Both the position numbers and the translations under genes were made by a program. From Paenibacillus hamazuiensis (GTDB lineage Bacteria > Bacillota > Bacilli > Paenibacillales > NBRC-103111): 64,000 bases of DNA. The notes beneath the pieces were generated by a model. The model saw only the letters and a list, made by a program, of their open reading frames with translations, was not told where the DNA came from and did no database searches. This document shows, one piece after another, positions 33,491-41,679 of this stretch. The stretch covers positions 1,054,001 to 1,118,000 of the forward strand of contig NZ_JALRMO010000001.1 in NCBI RefSeq assembly GCF_023276405.1, written 5' to 3'. Each line of letters starts with the position of its first letter. The stretch's first letter is position 1.

Positions 33491-34232
33491 GCTGAAGCTG
33501 GACAGCGGATTCGCGACCGAGGAGAAAAGTTCCGCTTTCGACGTGGTGACGGAGGTCGATAAAGAGTCCGAGCGTTTGATCCGCGGCGGCATTTTGGAGA
33601 AATATCCGGAACACCGGTTTCTTGGCGAAGAGGAATCGTTTGTTAGCGGGAGGTCAATGGCCGAATTTTTAGAGGAAGCGAAGGAGGTGCCTTACCTGTG
33701 GATCGTCGATCCGATCGACGGCACGAGCAACTTCGTGCAGGGCATTCCTGGGTTCACGGTATCCATTGCGCTTGCCTGCTTCGGGGAGCTTGAGCTCGGC
33801 GTCGTTTACGACCCTTGCGCGGACGAACTGTTTTGGGCGGAAAAAGGCAAGGGCGCGTTCCTGAACGGCCGGCCGATCCGGGTGTCCGCCACGGCGGAGC
33901 TGGCCCGCAGCGTCATAGCGACCGGCTTCCCGTCGAAGATGGAGGCGCGCCGGGAGGTTTACCGCGGGCTCGGCAATCTGCTCGAAAAGTGCCGCACAAT
34001 CCGCTCGCTCGGATCGGCGGCGCGGCACTTGGCCTACGTCGCTGCGGGGAGGCTGCACGGCTTTTGGGAAAACGGCCTGAACGCATGGGATATCGCCGCC
34101 GGTGTTCTCCTCATTCGGGAGGCAGGAGGGACCGTGACGGATACGGGAGGCGGCGCGTATACCCTGCAGACAACGGACGTGGCGGGAAGCAACGGGCATA
34201 TTCACGAGCCTTTTCTGCGCTGCTTGTCATAA
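33435..34232 (+). CDS. Inositol monophosphatase family protein
   Basis: A 265-residue enzyme starting inside the previous gene (GGGGTGAGC before the ATG). Metal and substrate motifs of the family are intact: GEEE at the first metal site, IVDPIDGTSNFVQGIPGF as the main signature, and GLNAWDIAAGVLLIREAGG near the C-terminus. It should hydrolyse myo-inositol monophosphate or a similar sugar monophosphate with Mg2+ in the cytoplasm. In this cluster it would provide the last dephosphorylation step to free inositol. Related activities (fructose-1,6-bisphosphatase, PAP phosphatase) cannot be excluded. Confidence 0.92.
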   Translation: MSHLETAQAIAKTAGAMIRLKLDSGFATEEKSSAFDVVTEVDKESERLIRGGILEKYPEHRFLGEEESFVSGRSMAEFLEEAKEVPYLWIVDPIDGTSNFVQGIPGFTVSIALACFGELELGVVYDPCADELFWAEKGKGAFLNGRPIRVSATAELARSVIATGFPSKMEARREVYRGLGNLLEKCRTIRSLGSAARHLAYVAAGRLHGFWENGLNAWDIAAGVLLIREAGGTVTDTGGGAYTLQTTDVAGSNGHIHEPFLRCLS

Positions 34233-34321
34233 CGATTGCAAGGGAAACGGACCTTCGCGCCATGGAGGCGCAACGGAAAGAAACCGGATCTATCCCGGGT
34301 AAACGGAGGCGATCATTCTAC

Positions 34322-35683
34322 ATGATGAACATTTTGCTGATCACGGTCGACCAGCTGCGCTGGGATGCCTTGTCCTGCATGGGCAACCCGTTCGTCCGCA
34401 CCCCGCATATGGACCGGCTCGCCCGCGAGGGCGTCAGATTCGCGAACGCTTTTACGAACGCTCCCGCCTGCATGCCGGCCCGGGCGTCCCTCCTGACCGG
34501 ACGTTTCCCGCATGCGCACAGGGTGCGGGGCGGCGGCGTCCGGCTTTCCGAGCAAGAGGTAACTTTTCCGCACCTATTAAGCCAACGCGGCTACCATACG
34601 GCTCATATCGGCAAGCTTCACGTGCAAAACCATACGTACCGCGATCACACCGTCCCGCACCCGAGTTACGGCTATCGCACGCTGCTGGTGACCGACGAAC
34701 GCGGGACATACCGCGATCCTTATACACAGTGGGTAGAGCGGCGTTATCCGCAATACGCCGAAGCGATCCGCGTCGAGCCGGGTTCGGTCAGGAGGCTTCG
34801 CCGCACCGACGACAGTACCTCGGTCGGCGCCTTCCCGGCCGCAGCTTCGCACAGCCGGTGGGTGTGCGAGGCATCGCTTGAATTTTTACGAAGCCGCGGC
34901 TCCTCGCCTTTCATGCTGTGGACCAGCTTTTTCGACCCGCATTCCCCGTTCATCATGCCCTCGGATCTTGCCGGACGCTGCGACCCGCAGGCGCTCCCTT
35001 TGCCGAAAAAATGCACCGTTGCCCCGGAGGAAGAGGACCGCGTCCGCCGCAAAAAAGCGGCCTATTATACGCTCGTTTCGCATGTTGACGACTGCATCGG
35101 CGAGCTGCTTCGCTGCCTCGACGAGTCGAGCCTCGCGGCAAATACGGCGGTGCTGTTCGCCAGCGATCACGGGGAGTTTTTGGGCGATTGCGGCCGCTGG
35201 GGGAAGGGAAGGCCCGAGGACGAAAGCATCCGCATCCCGATGCTTTTGCGGGTTCCGGGCATGGCGAAGCGGGGCGCCGTGATCGAAGACGTGGTGCAGC
35301 TGTTCGACCTGGCTCCGACCATTTTGGATTTGACCGGAAGCATGCAGCCCTCTTCGATGCAGGCCCGCAGCCTGCTGCCGCTGCTTGAGGGCGCAGATCC
35401 CGGGCGAGCCCCTTTCGCTCTGGTGGAAAATAATATAGAGTTATCCCGTATGGATGCGACGGAAGTATTTGAAAAAACGCTGCGCAGCCTTGACTACCGG
35501 ATGACCGTATGGAGCGATCGGGAGCAGGGGGAACTGTTCGATTTGAACAAGGACCCGGAGCAGACCGTCAACGTGTGGGACGATCCCGGCTATGCCGAAA
35601 TTCGGGCGGATTTGACAATGCGGTTATTGCGGCGGCTGATGGAGACGGAAGATACGCTGCCCGCGCGGACAAATCCGTTTTAG
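34322..35683 (+). CDS. Sulfatase-superfamily hydrolase, Cys-type formylglycine motif
   Basis: A 453-residue hydrolase when started at the ATG at 34322 (ACGGAGGC upstream); the open frame extends back to 33815 through the previous gene and was trimmed. The N-terminal metal site is ILLITVDQLRWDALSC. The modification motif is NAPACMPARASLLTG, a C-x-P-x-R sequence whose Cys becomes formylglycine, and the second metal site is FASDHGEFLGDCG. No signal peptide is present, so it is cytoplasmic. Family members are sulfatases, but phosphonate monoester hydrolases and phosphodiesterases share the fold and motif. The phosphatase-rich context favours a phosphoester substrate, which is inference. Confidence 0.87.
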   Translation: MMNILLITVDQLRWDALSCMGNPFVRTPHMDRLAREGVRFANAFTNAPACMPARASLLTGRFPHAHRVRGGGVRLSEQEVTFPHLLSQRGYHTAHIGKLHVQNHTYRDHTVPHPSYGYRTLLVTDERGTYRDPYTQWVERRYPQYAEAIRVEPGSVRRLRRTDDSTSVGAFPAAASHSRWVCEASLEFLRSRGSSPFMLWTSFFDPHSPFIMPSDLAGRCDPQALPLPKKCTVAPEEEDRVRRKKAAYYTLVSHVDDCIGELLRCLDESSLAANTAVLFASDHGEFLGDCGRWGKGRPEDESIRIPMLLRVPGMAKRGAVIEDVVQLFDLAPTILDLTGSMQPSSMQARSLLPLLEGADPGRAPFALVENNIELSRMDATEVFEKTLRSLDYRMTVWSDREQGELFDLNKDPEQTVNVWDDPGYAEIRADLTMRLLRRLMETEDTLPARTNPF

Positions 35684-35696
35684 AGGGGGGCCGGGA

Positions 35697-36629
35697 ATGC
35701 TTTCTTTCCGGGAAGACGGATCGTTCACCATCGTGCAGCTGACCGATTTGCATTGGAAGGACGGCGGGCCGCTCGACACCCGTACCGAAAGGTTCATCCG
35801 CAGCGTGCTTGAAGCGGAGAATCCGGATCTCGTCGCGATCACCGGCGATGTGATCGACAAAAAGGAATGCGCCGAGCCGTTGGCCGCTTTCGAACGCGCC
35901 GTATCGCCCATTTGCGAAGCCGGGGTGCCCTGGGCTTTTGTGCTCGGCAATCACGAGCATGAATGCGGCATTCACCCGCTGCTGTTTGCCGCGATGCTGC
36001 GTCGTCTGCCGCATTCGCTGTATTCGGCCGGGCCCGAAAAGGTGCGGGGGTGGTCCAATTACGTGCTCCCCGTGCGCGGCTTCCGTTCGACCCGTCCGGC
36101 GGCGGCACTGTTCATGTTCGATTCCGGCGGCAAAACGGCGATGCCCTTCGGGGGAACGGAGTGGATTCACTCCAGTCAAATCGAATGGTACCGCAGGGAA
36201 GCGGAAAAGCTGGCTGCGGCGGGCGGCGGAAAGCCGCTCCCTTCGCTCGCTTTTTTCCACATCCCGCTGCCGGAATATAAAGAGGTGTGGGACCGCTGCG
36301 TATGCTACGGCAACAAGCTCAAAGAGACCGACTGTCCGAAAATCAACTCCGGATTGTTTGCGGCGCTGGTGGAATCGGGCGGCATGATGGGCACTTTCGC
36401 CGGGCACTGCCATCTTAACGATTATTACGGCGATTTGTACGGCATCCGTCTCTGCTACGCCAGGGCAAGCGGTATCGGGGCCAAAGGGCCGGACGAATAC
36501 GAGCGCGGCGCGCGGGTAGTTCGTCTGTACGAAGGGCGGCGCACCTTCGAGCTTTGGCAGCGCCTCGAAAACGGGAAGACGATCATGGCACCGACTGAGC
36601 ATGAACCGGAGGATTTCCGGCTTATATGA
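35697..36629 (+). CDS. Calcineurin-like metallophosphoesterase
   Basis: A 310-residue enzyme, 13 bp after the sulfatase-type gene, with GAGGGGGG upstream. The metallophosphoesterase motifs are complete: VQLTDLHWKDG, AITGDVIDKKE, LGNHEHECG, FFHIPLPEYKE and GTFAGHCHLNDY. It resembles the Dcr2-like purple phosphatase and 3',5'-cAMP phosphodiesterase-related group rather than the large enzyme at 19491. There is no signal peptide. It lies within the phosphate-ester operon between the sulfatase-type protein and the second MgtC-like protein. The natural substrate is unknown. Confidence 0.9.
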   Translation: MLSFREDGSFTIVQLTDLHWKDGGPLDTRTERFIRSVLEAENPDLVAITGDVIDKKECAEPLAAFERAVSPICEAGVPWAFVLGNHEHECGIHPLLFAAMLRRLPHSLYSAGPEKVRGWSNYVLPVRGFRSTRPAAALFMFDSGGKTAMPFGGTEWIHSSQIEWYRREAEKLAAAGGGKPLPSLAFFHIPLPEYKEVWDRCVCYGNKLKETDCPKINSGLFAALVESGGMMGTFAGHCHLNDYYGDLYGIRLCYARASGIGAKGPDEYERGARVVRLYEGRRTFELWQRLENGKTIMAPTEHEPEDFRLI

Positions 36630-36654
36630 GGCTGAAAGAAAAGGGGAGTGCGCT

Positions 36655-37134
36655 TTGAGCGGCGTCTGGCATATCGGGTACATGGAGATTGCATTAAGGC
36701 TGCTGCTGGCGGCTGCCCTGGGCGGAGCCGTCGGGTTCGAAAGAGGCTGGAAGCAGCGCAGCGCCGGCTTTCGCACGCATATTTTGGTCAGCATCGGCGC
36801 GGCTTTGCTGATGATTTTATCGATATACGGGTTCGGCGGTCTGCATGCCGACCCGATCAACCATCCGGGCGATCCGAGCGTGGAGCCGAACCTGCTCGCC
36901 GATCCTTCGCGGCTTGCGGCACAAGTGATCAGCGGCATGGGCTTTCTCGGGGCCGGCGTTATTTTTACCAAAGGCAAAGCGGTGTTCGGGCTGACGACGG
37001 CGGCATCGGTATGGGTCGTTGCCGCGACCGGCTTATGCGTGGGAGCCGGCTTTTTCTTCTGCGCGGTCGTCCTGGCCGCGATGGTGCTGCTCGTGCAGCT
37101 TGTGCTGAAAAGATTCGAGCGGCCCGACCGGTGA
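36655..37134 (+). CDS. Short MgtC/SapB family membrane protein
   Basis: A 159-residue protein starting at TTG 36655 after AAGGGGAG. It matches the membrane half of the first MgtC-like protein: LGGAVGFERGWKQRSAGFRT, SGMGFLGAGVIFTKG and TTAASVWVVAATGLCVGAG. It lacks the C-terminal ACT-like domain. Having both a long and a short MgtC paralogue in one operon could mean a hetero-oligomer, or separate regulated and unregulated forms. It is the last gene of the cluster and is followed by a strong terminator. Confidence 0.88.
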   Translation: MSGVWHIGYMEIALRLLLAAALGGAVGFERGWKQRSAGFRTHILVSIGAALLMILSIYGFGGLHADPINHPGDPSVEPNLLADPSRLAAQVISGMGFLGAGVIFTKGKAVFGLTTAASVWVVAATGLCVGAGFFFCAVVLAAMVLLVQLVLKRFERPDR

Positions 37135-37185
37135 GGGGCGGGGCGAAATCGGAATTACAATGCTAAACTCTTGTAGACTAAGATG

Positions 37186-37214
37186 AGCGATGGGAACCAA
37201 CCATCGCTTTTTTT
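37186..37214 (+). terminator. Terminator closing the phytate-related operon
   Basis: AGCGATGG (37186-37193), a seven-base loop, CCATCGCT (37201-37208), then TTTTTT. It is a perfect 8-bp stem with a T-run, 52 bp after the second MgtC-like gene. Confidence 0.95.
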
Positions 37215-37255
37215 CGTTGTCGCGGTATTGCTCCACCCTAGGTCGCTATGACGAA

Positions 37256-37273
37256 TTTAAGAAAAATTTTAAG
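37256..37273. promoter_or_regulatory. Possible OmpR-type response-regulator direct repeat
   Basis: TTTAAG (37256-37261) is repeated at 37268-37273, 12 bp apart, with TTTAAA at 37289, in an AT-rich stretch before the VanY-like gene. The VanR-like regulator encoded downstream could bind here; the evidence is weak. Confidence 0.25.
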
Positions 37274-37342
37274 TTTATTCTATTTTCTTTTAAATATTTT
37301 CTCCTAACCTGTAGTGGAATCACTGCGGGGAGGCCATATGAG

Positions 37343-38230
37343 ATGAAAAAACGGTTATTTTTCTTGGCGATATTGGCGCTCATCGGTTATGCGGCGGCTC
37401 AGCATCCGTCCATCGTAAACCGTTTAAGGAGCGATATGAACCCCGGCCAACAAAAATCGGCCATACCAAACGGGAAAGAGCTAACGGTTCGCATTGCCAA
37501 GGACCAAATATACAAAGGGGACCTTCTGTTGGTCAACAAAGACCATCCTGTCCCCGAAGGAGCTGTCGAGTCCGAAGCCGTCAATTTGTTTCAGCATAAG
37601 GAGCTTGTACAGGGGTTCGGTTTATCGGATAACACGATCCGGCTGTCGAGGAGTATGGTGCAAAGGTTTTCTGCGATGACCCAGGCTGCCTCGAAAGACG
37701 GCGTCCGTCATTTTTTAATTAACAGCGGCTACCGGGACAGCAAGGAACAAACCCGGCTTTATCGGGAAATGGGAGCGGCTTATGCGATGCCGGCCGGGTA
37801 CAGCGAGCATAATTTAGGTTTGTCGCTGGACATCGGATCGACGCAGGGGGAGATGAATCGGGCGCCGGAAGGCCAATGGCTGAAAAAAAATGCGTGGAAA
37901 CACGGATTTGTTTTACGTTACCCGAAGGATAAGACGGATATCACGGGCATTCAGTACGAGCCGTGGCATTTTCGTTATGTCGGATTGCCGCACAGCGCCA
38001 TCATGCAGGAAAACGATATGGTGCTCGAGCAATATTTGGATTTCTTGAAGGAACGCAAGACGGTGACAAAAAATATCGGTCGTCAAACGTATACGGTCAC
38101 TTATTACCCCGTCCCTCCAAATACAACCGTCCGGGTGCCGGCCAACGCCCGCTATGAGATTTCAGGCAACAATATGGACGGCGTCATCGTTACGGCGGAA
38201 CTCGGAACAGATAAGGATCCATCGTCATGA
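37343..38230 (+). CDS. vanY: VanY-like D-alanyl-D-alanine carboxypeptidase
   Basis: A 295-residue protein; GGGGAGG precedes the ATG at 37343. An N-terminal hydrophobic segment (LFFLAILALIGYAAA) anchors or exports it. The zinc peptidase motifs are present: SGYRDSKEQTRLYRE, YSEHNLGLSLDIG (His and Asp ligands) and YEPWHFRYVG (catalytic Glu and His ligand). VanY enzymes remove the terminal D-Ala from peptidoglycan pentapeptides, reducing glycopeptide targets. It is followed by VanZ-, VanR- and VanS-like genes. About 70 extra C-terminal residues after the catalytic core have no recognised motif. Confidence 0.88.
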   Translation: MKKRLFFLAILALIGYAAAQHPSIVNRLRSDMNPGQQKSAIPNGKELTVRIAKDQIYKGDLLLVNKDHPVPEGAVESEAVNLFQHKELVQGFGLSDNTIRLSRSMVQRFSAMTQAASKDGVRHFLINSGYRDSKEQTRLYREMGAAYAMPAGYSEHNLGLSLDIGSTQGEMNRAPEGQWLKKNAWKHGFVLRYPKDKTDITGIQYEPWHFRYVGLPHSAIMQENDMVLEQYLDFLKERKTVTKNIGRQTYTVTYYPVPPNTTVRVPANARYEISGNNMDGVIVTAELGTDKDPSS

Positions 38231-38718
38231 AGCCGGGGGGCTTGCGGAAAGATGCCGTCAACTTGGCCCTGTTCGCCTTTTATTTGTATGTTTTGTTCAA
38301 AATTATTTTGTTTAAGTTCGGCCCCGTGAATTTGCGTTTTTTATGGCGGCAGCTTGCCATGGGGTCGGTGCAGGCGGAAGATATCGCCGTTAGTTTGCAT
38401 CACGGAAACCTGATTCCCTTAAAAGAAATATTCAGGTCGCTACACGTTTTATCGGCGCACGATTTGATCAATTTGGCGGGGAATATCGCCATATTTATGC
38501 CGCTCGGGATATTTGTCGGCATTTTTTCCAAAAATAAACGCATAAGTTTGGCTGGAATGTTTCTGCGCGCTTTCGGATTAAGTCTCATCCTGGAATTGTC
38601 ACAAGCCTTATTCTCCATAGGACGATTTGATATCGACGATCTGATCCTCAATTCTGCCGGAGGGCTCATCGGTTATATGGGGTACAAGTTATTCGGCCGT
38701 CTTTCGGTTCGTATTTGA
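38227..38718 (+). CDS. vanZ: VanZ-like membrane protein
   Basis: A 163-residue protein overlapping the VanY-like gene by 4 bp (ATGA). It has about four membrane helices and VanZ family features: NLIPLKEI near the middle, NLAGNIAIFMPLGIFVG, and ELSQALFSIGRFDIDDLILN with the Gly-rich end GGLIGYMGYKLF. VanZ confers low-level teicoplanin resistance by an incompletely understood mechanism; many homologues are simply envelope proteins. Co-translation with the carboxypeptidase supports a cell-wall role. Confidence 0.87.
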   Translation: MKPGGLRKDAVNLALFAFYLYVLFKIILFKFGPVNLRFLWRQLAMGSVQAEDIAVSLHHGNLIPLKEIFRSLHVLSAHDLINLAGNIAIFMPLGIFVGIFSKNKRISLAGMFLRAFGLSLILELSQALFSIGRFDIDDLILNSAGGLIGYMGYKLFGRLSVRI

Positions 38719-38761
38719 AGTCCTTGCATTTGAAAGAGAATGGTGATTGCTCCGTTAAACG

Positions 38762-38793
38762 AAAGGGTGTTGAGCGATTGCTCAGCAGCCTTT
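38762..38793 (+). terminator. Candidate terminator after VanZ-like gene
   Basis: AAAGGGTGTTGAGC and GCTCAGCAGCCTTT form a hairpin around GATT, followed by CTTGCTTATT. It separates vanYZ from the regulator genes. Confidence 0.6.
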
Positions 38794-38857
38794 CTTGCTT
38801 ATTCAGGTGTATTCTAGCTAAAACAAGCTGCCGGCAAAAGGGTATGCCCGGAATGAA

Positions 38858-38868
38858 TCTGCTATAAT
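38858..38868 (+). promoter_or_regulatory. Extended minus-10 promoter of the vanRS-like operon
   Basis: TGC-TATAAT ends at 38868, about 35 bp before the chosen VanR start. No good minus-35 is visible, as is usual for extended minus-10 promoters. Confidence 0.5.
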
Positions 38869-38902
38869 AGTTGCAATGTGCACGATAGAGAGGATGGATA
38901 CA

Positions 38903-39598
38903 ATGAAGCGGGCTACGGTTCTGATTGCTGACGATGAGGCGGAAATCGCGGACCTGATCGAACTGCATTTGGAAAAAGAAGGATACGATGTCATAAAAGC
39001 GTCGGACGGGCAGGAAGCCGTTCACGCGGTTTCGGCGCATCCCGTGGATCTGGCGATATTGGATATTATGATGCCGAAGCTGGACGGTTATGAAGTCATC
39101 CGGCAAATTCGGGAGCACCATCAGATGCCGATCATCTTTTTGAGCGCGAAAACGTCCGACCTTGACAAAATCGCAGGGCTGGTGAGAGGCGCGGACGATT
39201 ACATGACCAAGCCGTTCAACCCGATGGAGCTGATCGCGCGCGTAAACGCCCACCTTCGCCGTTATATGCAGATGAATCAACCGGCGCATGCCGGCAAATC
39301 CGTGCTGGAAGCAGGAGGATTGGTCATTTACCCCGATCGGCGCACTGTGACCCTGTACGGCGAAACGATCGAGCTGACGCCCAAGGAATTTGATATTTTG
39401 TACTTGCTGGCCAGTTACCCGAAGAAGGTGTTCAGCACGGAAAATATTTTTCAGCACGTATGGGGCGAGGCCTACTTTGAAAGCGGCAATACGGTTATGG
39501 TCCATATCCGGACATTGCGGAAAAAGCTGCGCGACGATACGAACAAAAACAAGCTGATCAAAACGGTTTGGGGGGTAGGCTATACGTTCAATGGCTAA
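38903..39598 (+). CDS. vanR: VanR-like OmpR family response regulator
   Basis: A 231-residue regulator; the ATG at 38903 follows GAGAGG, and in-frame ATGs at 38876 and 38894 are less well placed. The receiver domain has acidic pocket ADDEAEIADLIELHL, phosphorylation site D54 in LAILDIMMPKLDG, and K in MTKPFNPMELIARV. The C-terminal winged helix ends VHIRTLRKKLRDDTN and IKTVWGVGYTF. The wording is close to enterococcal VanR. It overlaps the sensor kinase gene by 8 bp. Its targets are likely vanYZ and possibly the ABC genes downstream. Confidence 0.9.
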   Translation: MKRATVLIADDEAEIADLIELHLEKEGYDVIKASDGQEAVHAVSAHPVDLAILDIMMPKLDGYEVIRQIREHHQMPIIFLSAKTSDLDKIAGLVRGADDYMTKPFNPMELIARVNAHLRRYMQMNQPAHAGKSVLEAGGLVIYPDRRTVTLYGETIELTPKEFDILYLLASYPKKVFSTENIFQHVWGEAYFESGNTVMVHIRTLRKKLRDDTNKNKLIKTVWGVGYTFNG

Positions 39599-40694
39599 CA
39601 TGATGCGAAGCTTCCGCTCCAAAATGATCGCGCTGTTCGGCTTAAGCATGCTCATATCCGGCATCATCACTTACGCGCTGTACAAAATTCTCCAATATTA
39701 CTACCGCACCCAGGTCAAATTCGAAGATCCGCTGGCTTATGTCCGCTTGTTCATAAGAACGGTCGGGGATATCAATTTCTTCCTGCTATTTTTTATCCCG
39801 CTGGCGGTTTTGTTTTTCTTCCTGCTTACGAAGCCTTATGCGGCGTATTTTAATGAAATTTCGGCGGGGATTCGTCATCTCGCCAACGGCGATTTCGACA
39901 AGCGGGTTTCGGTTGCGTCCCGGGACGAGTTCGGGGATATTGCGGCGGATATCAATCTGGCCGGGGAGAAGCTGAAACAAGCGGTGGCGAGAGGAGATTT
40001 TGCCGAGAGCAGCAAAGATCAGCTCGTGCTCAATTTGGCCCATGATTTGCGTACGCCGCTCACTTCCGTTATCGGGTATCTGGACTTCATTCTTAAGGAC
40101 GAGCAATTGACCAAAGAGCAGGCCCGGCATTATGCGGGCATCGCTTTCGCCAAGTCCCAACGTCTGGAGAAGCTGATCGACGAATTGTTCGAAATCACGA
40201 GAATGAATTACGGCATGCTGCCTGTCGAAAAACGGCCGATCGATCTAACCGAGCTGCTGACGCAGCTAAGCGAAGAATTATTTCCGGTTTTTGAGAAAAA
40301 TCAACTGGAAGCCCGATTGCACGTTACTCAGCATCTGATCATTTCGGGCGACGGCGACTTGCTGGCGCGCGTGTTTGAAAATTTGCTGACCAATGCGATT
40401 CGGTACGGCAGCGACGGTCAGTTTGTCGATATTCATGCTTTCCTTGAAGAAGACGAAGCCGTAGTTCAGGTGATCAACTACGGGGATCGCATCCATCCGG
40501 ACGAGCTGCCGCATATATTCGATATGTTTTATACCGGCGACAAATCGCGGACTCATCGGGAGAACAGCACGGGTCTCGGTTTATTTATTTCGAAAAATAT
40601 CGTCATGCAGCATAACGGAACGATCACCGCCGACAGCAGCTTGATCCGTACCGTTTTTGAAGTACGGCTGCCGCGAGGAATGCAGACAATTTAA
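39591..40694 (+). CDS. vanS: VanS-like sensor histidine kinase
   Basis: A 367-residue kinase. Two membrane helices near residues 10-30 and 60-80 frame a short extracellular loop of about 30 residues. A HAMP-like linker follows (YFNEISAGIRHLANGDFDKR). The H-box is NLAHDLRTPLTSVIGYLDFI with the phospho-accepting His near residue 151; N-box VFENLLTNAIRYGSDG and G-box STGLGLFISKNIV are intact. The arrangement and sequence are VanS-like. The short extracellular loop suggests membrane-proximal sensing of cell-wall antibiotics. It is co-translated with the regulator. Confidence 0.9.
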   Translation: MANMMRSFRSKMIALFGLSMLISGIITYALYKILQYYYRTQVKFEDPLAYVRLFIRTVGDINFFLLFFIPLAVLFFFLLTKPYAAYFNEISAGIRHLANGDFDKRVSVASRDEFGDIAADINLAGEKLKQAVARGDFAESSKDQLVLNLAHDLRTPLTSVIGYLDFILKDEQLTKEQARHYAGIAFAKSQRLEKLIDELFEITRMNYGMLPVEKRPIDLTELLTQLSEELFPVFEKNQLEARLHVTQHLIISGDGDLLARVFENLLTNAIRYGSDGQFVDIHAFLEEDEAVVQVINYGDRIHPDELPHIFDMFYTGDKSRTHRENSTGLGLFISKNIVMQHNGTITADSSLIRTVFEVRLPRGMQTI

Positions 40695-40773
40695 GGGAAA
40701 TTTAAACATTCCCCCATTTCTTTTTAAAAAGTTTTTCCTATTCTTTGTACGTGAAGGGCAGGAGGAAACGAAA

Positions 40774-41661
40774 ATGAAGAAATGGGGTTTTTGGCGTGTT
40801 TATTTCAGGAATAACGACTCCGCCGCGGCGTGGATGTTTCTTGCGCCGAGCCTGGTGGGCTTTGCGCTGTTTTACCTGATTCCGTTCGCCCAGGGTGTCG
40901 GCTTCTCTTTTATGGATAACGCGGTTGACGATCGGTTCGTCGGATTGGACAATTACCGCGGGCTGCTCGCTAGCGACTCGTTTCGCAATGCGGTGTTCAA
41001 CACGTTTTATTTCACCGCGGTCACGGTTCCGCTCATTGTTGCGATATCCCTGGGCTTGGCGATGCTGTTGAACCAAAATGTGTACATGCGCAATGCGCTC
41101 AGAACCGCTTATGTGCTGCCGCTTGTCGTGCCCGCAGCTTCGATTATCGTCATTTGGCAAATCCTGTTCGACTGGAACGGTTCCCTTAACGCCTGGCTCA
41201 GCTTTTTAGGATCCGGCCGTGCAGACTGGATGAAGAGCGAAGCGGCGCGCAATGTGGTGATGGTCGTTTATTTGTGGAAAAACGCCGGCTACAACATCAT
41301 TTTATTTTTGGCCGGATTGCAGCAAATTCCGAAAGATTATTACGAAACCGCGAAAGTGGAGGGCGCAAGCCGGTTGTGGCAGTTCCGCAGCATTACGCTC
41401 GTTTATTTAACGTCGACGATGTTCTTTGTCGTCGTTATGTCCATCGTCAATTCGTTCAAAGTGTTTCGCGAAACGTACTTGATCGCAGGCGATTATCCGC
41501 ACGACAGCATATATATGCTCCAGCACTATATGAACAATACGTTTATGTCGCTGGATATTCAGAAGTTGACGGCGGCCGCGACGATGATGGTGATGTGCAT
41601 CTTGCTTGTTGTGCTGGCTTTGTTTGCGCTTGAACGCCGTTTCCGGCAGTTCATGGAATAG
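40774..41661 (+). CDS. Sugar ABC transporter permease (MalF type)
   Basis: A 295-residue permease starting at the ATG at 40774 after GGAGGAAA. It has six membrane helices and the EAA loop DYYETAKVEGASRLWQFRSI. The class is the CUT1 oligosaccharide importer. It is the first gene of a four-gene run: permease, permease, HlyD-like adaptor and binding lipoprotein. No ATPase gene is present, so it probably relies on a shared MsmX-type ATPase. It lies 79 bp after the VanS-like gene with no obvious terminator between, so regulation by that two-component system is possible. Confidence 0.9.
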   Translation: MKKWGFWRVYFRNNDSAAAWMFLAPSLVGFALFYLIPFAQGVGFSFMDNAVDDRFVGLDNYRGLLASDSFRNAVFNTFYFTAVTVPLIVAISLGLAMLLNQNVYMRNALRTAYVLPLVVPAASIIVIWQILFDWNGSLNAWLSFLGSGRADWMKSEAARNVVMVVYLWKNAGYNIILFLAGLQQIPKDYYETAKVEGASRLWQFRSITLVYLTSTMFFVVVMSIVNSFKVFRETYLIAGDYPHDSIYMLQHYMNNTFMSLDIQKLTAAATMMVMCILLVVLALFALERRFRQFME

Positions 41662-41679
41662 CGGGAGGGTAGATATCCA

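Noticed and set aside
33815-34321. Upstream extension of the sulfatase-type reading frame
   Set aside because: It runs through the inositol-monophosphatase-type gene in another frame; the conserved N-terminus begins at the ATG at 34322 next to GGAGG.
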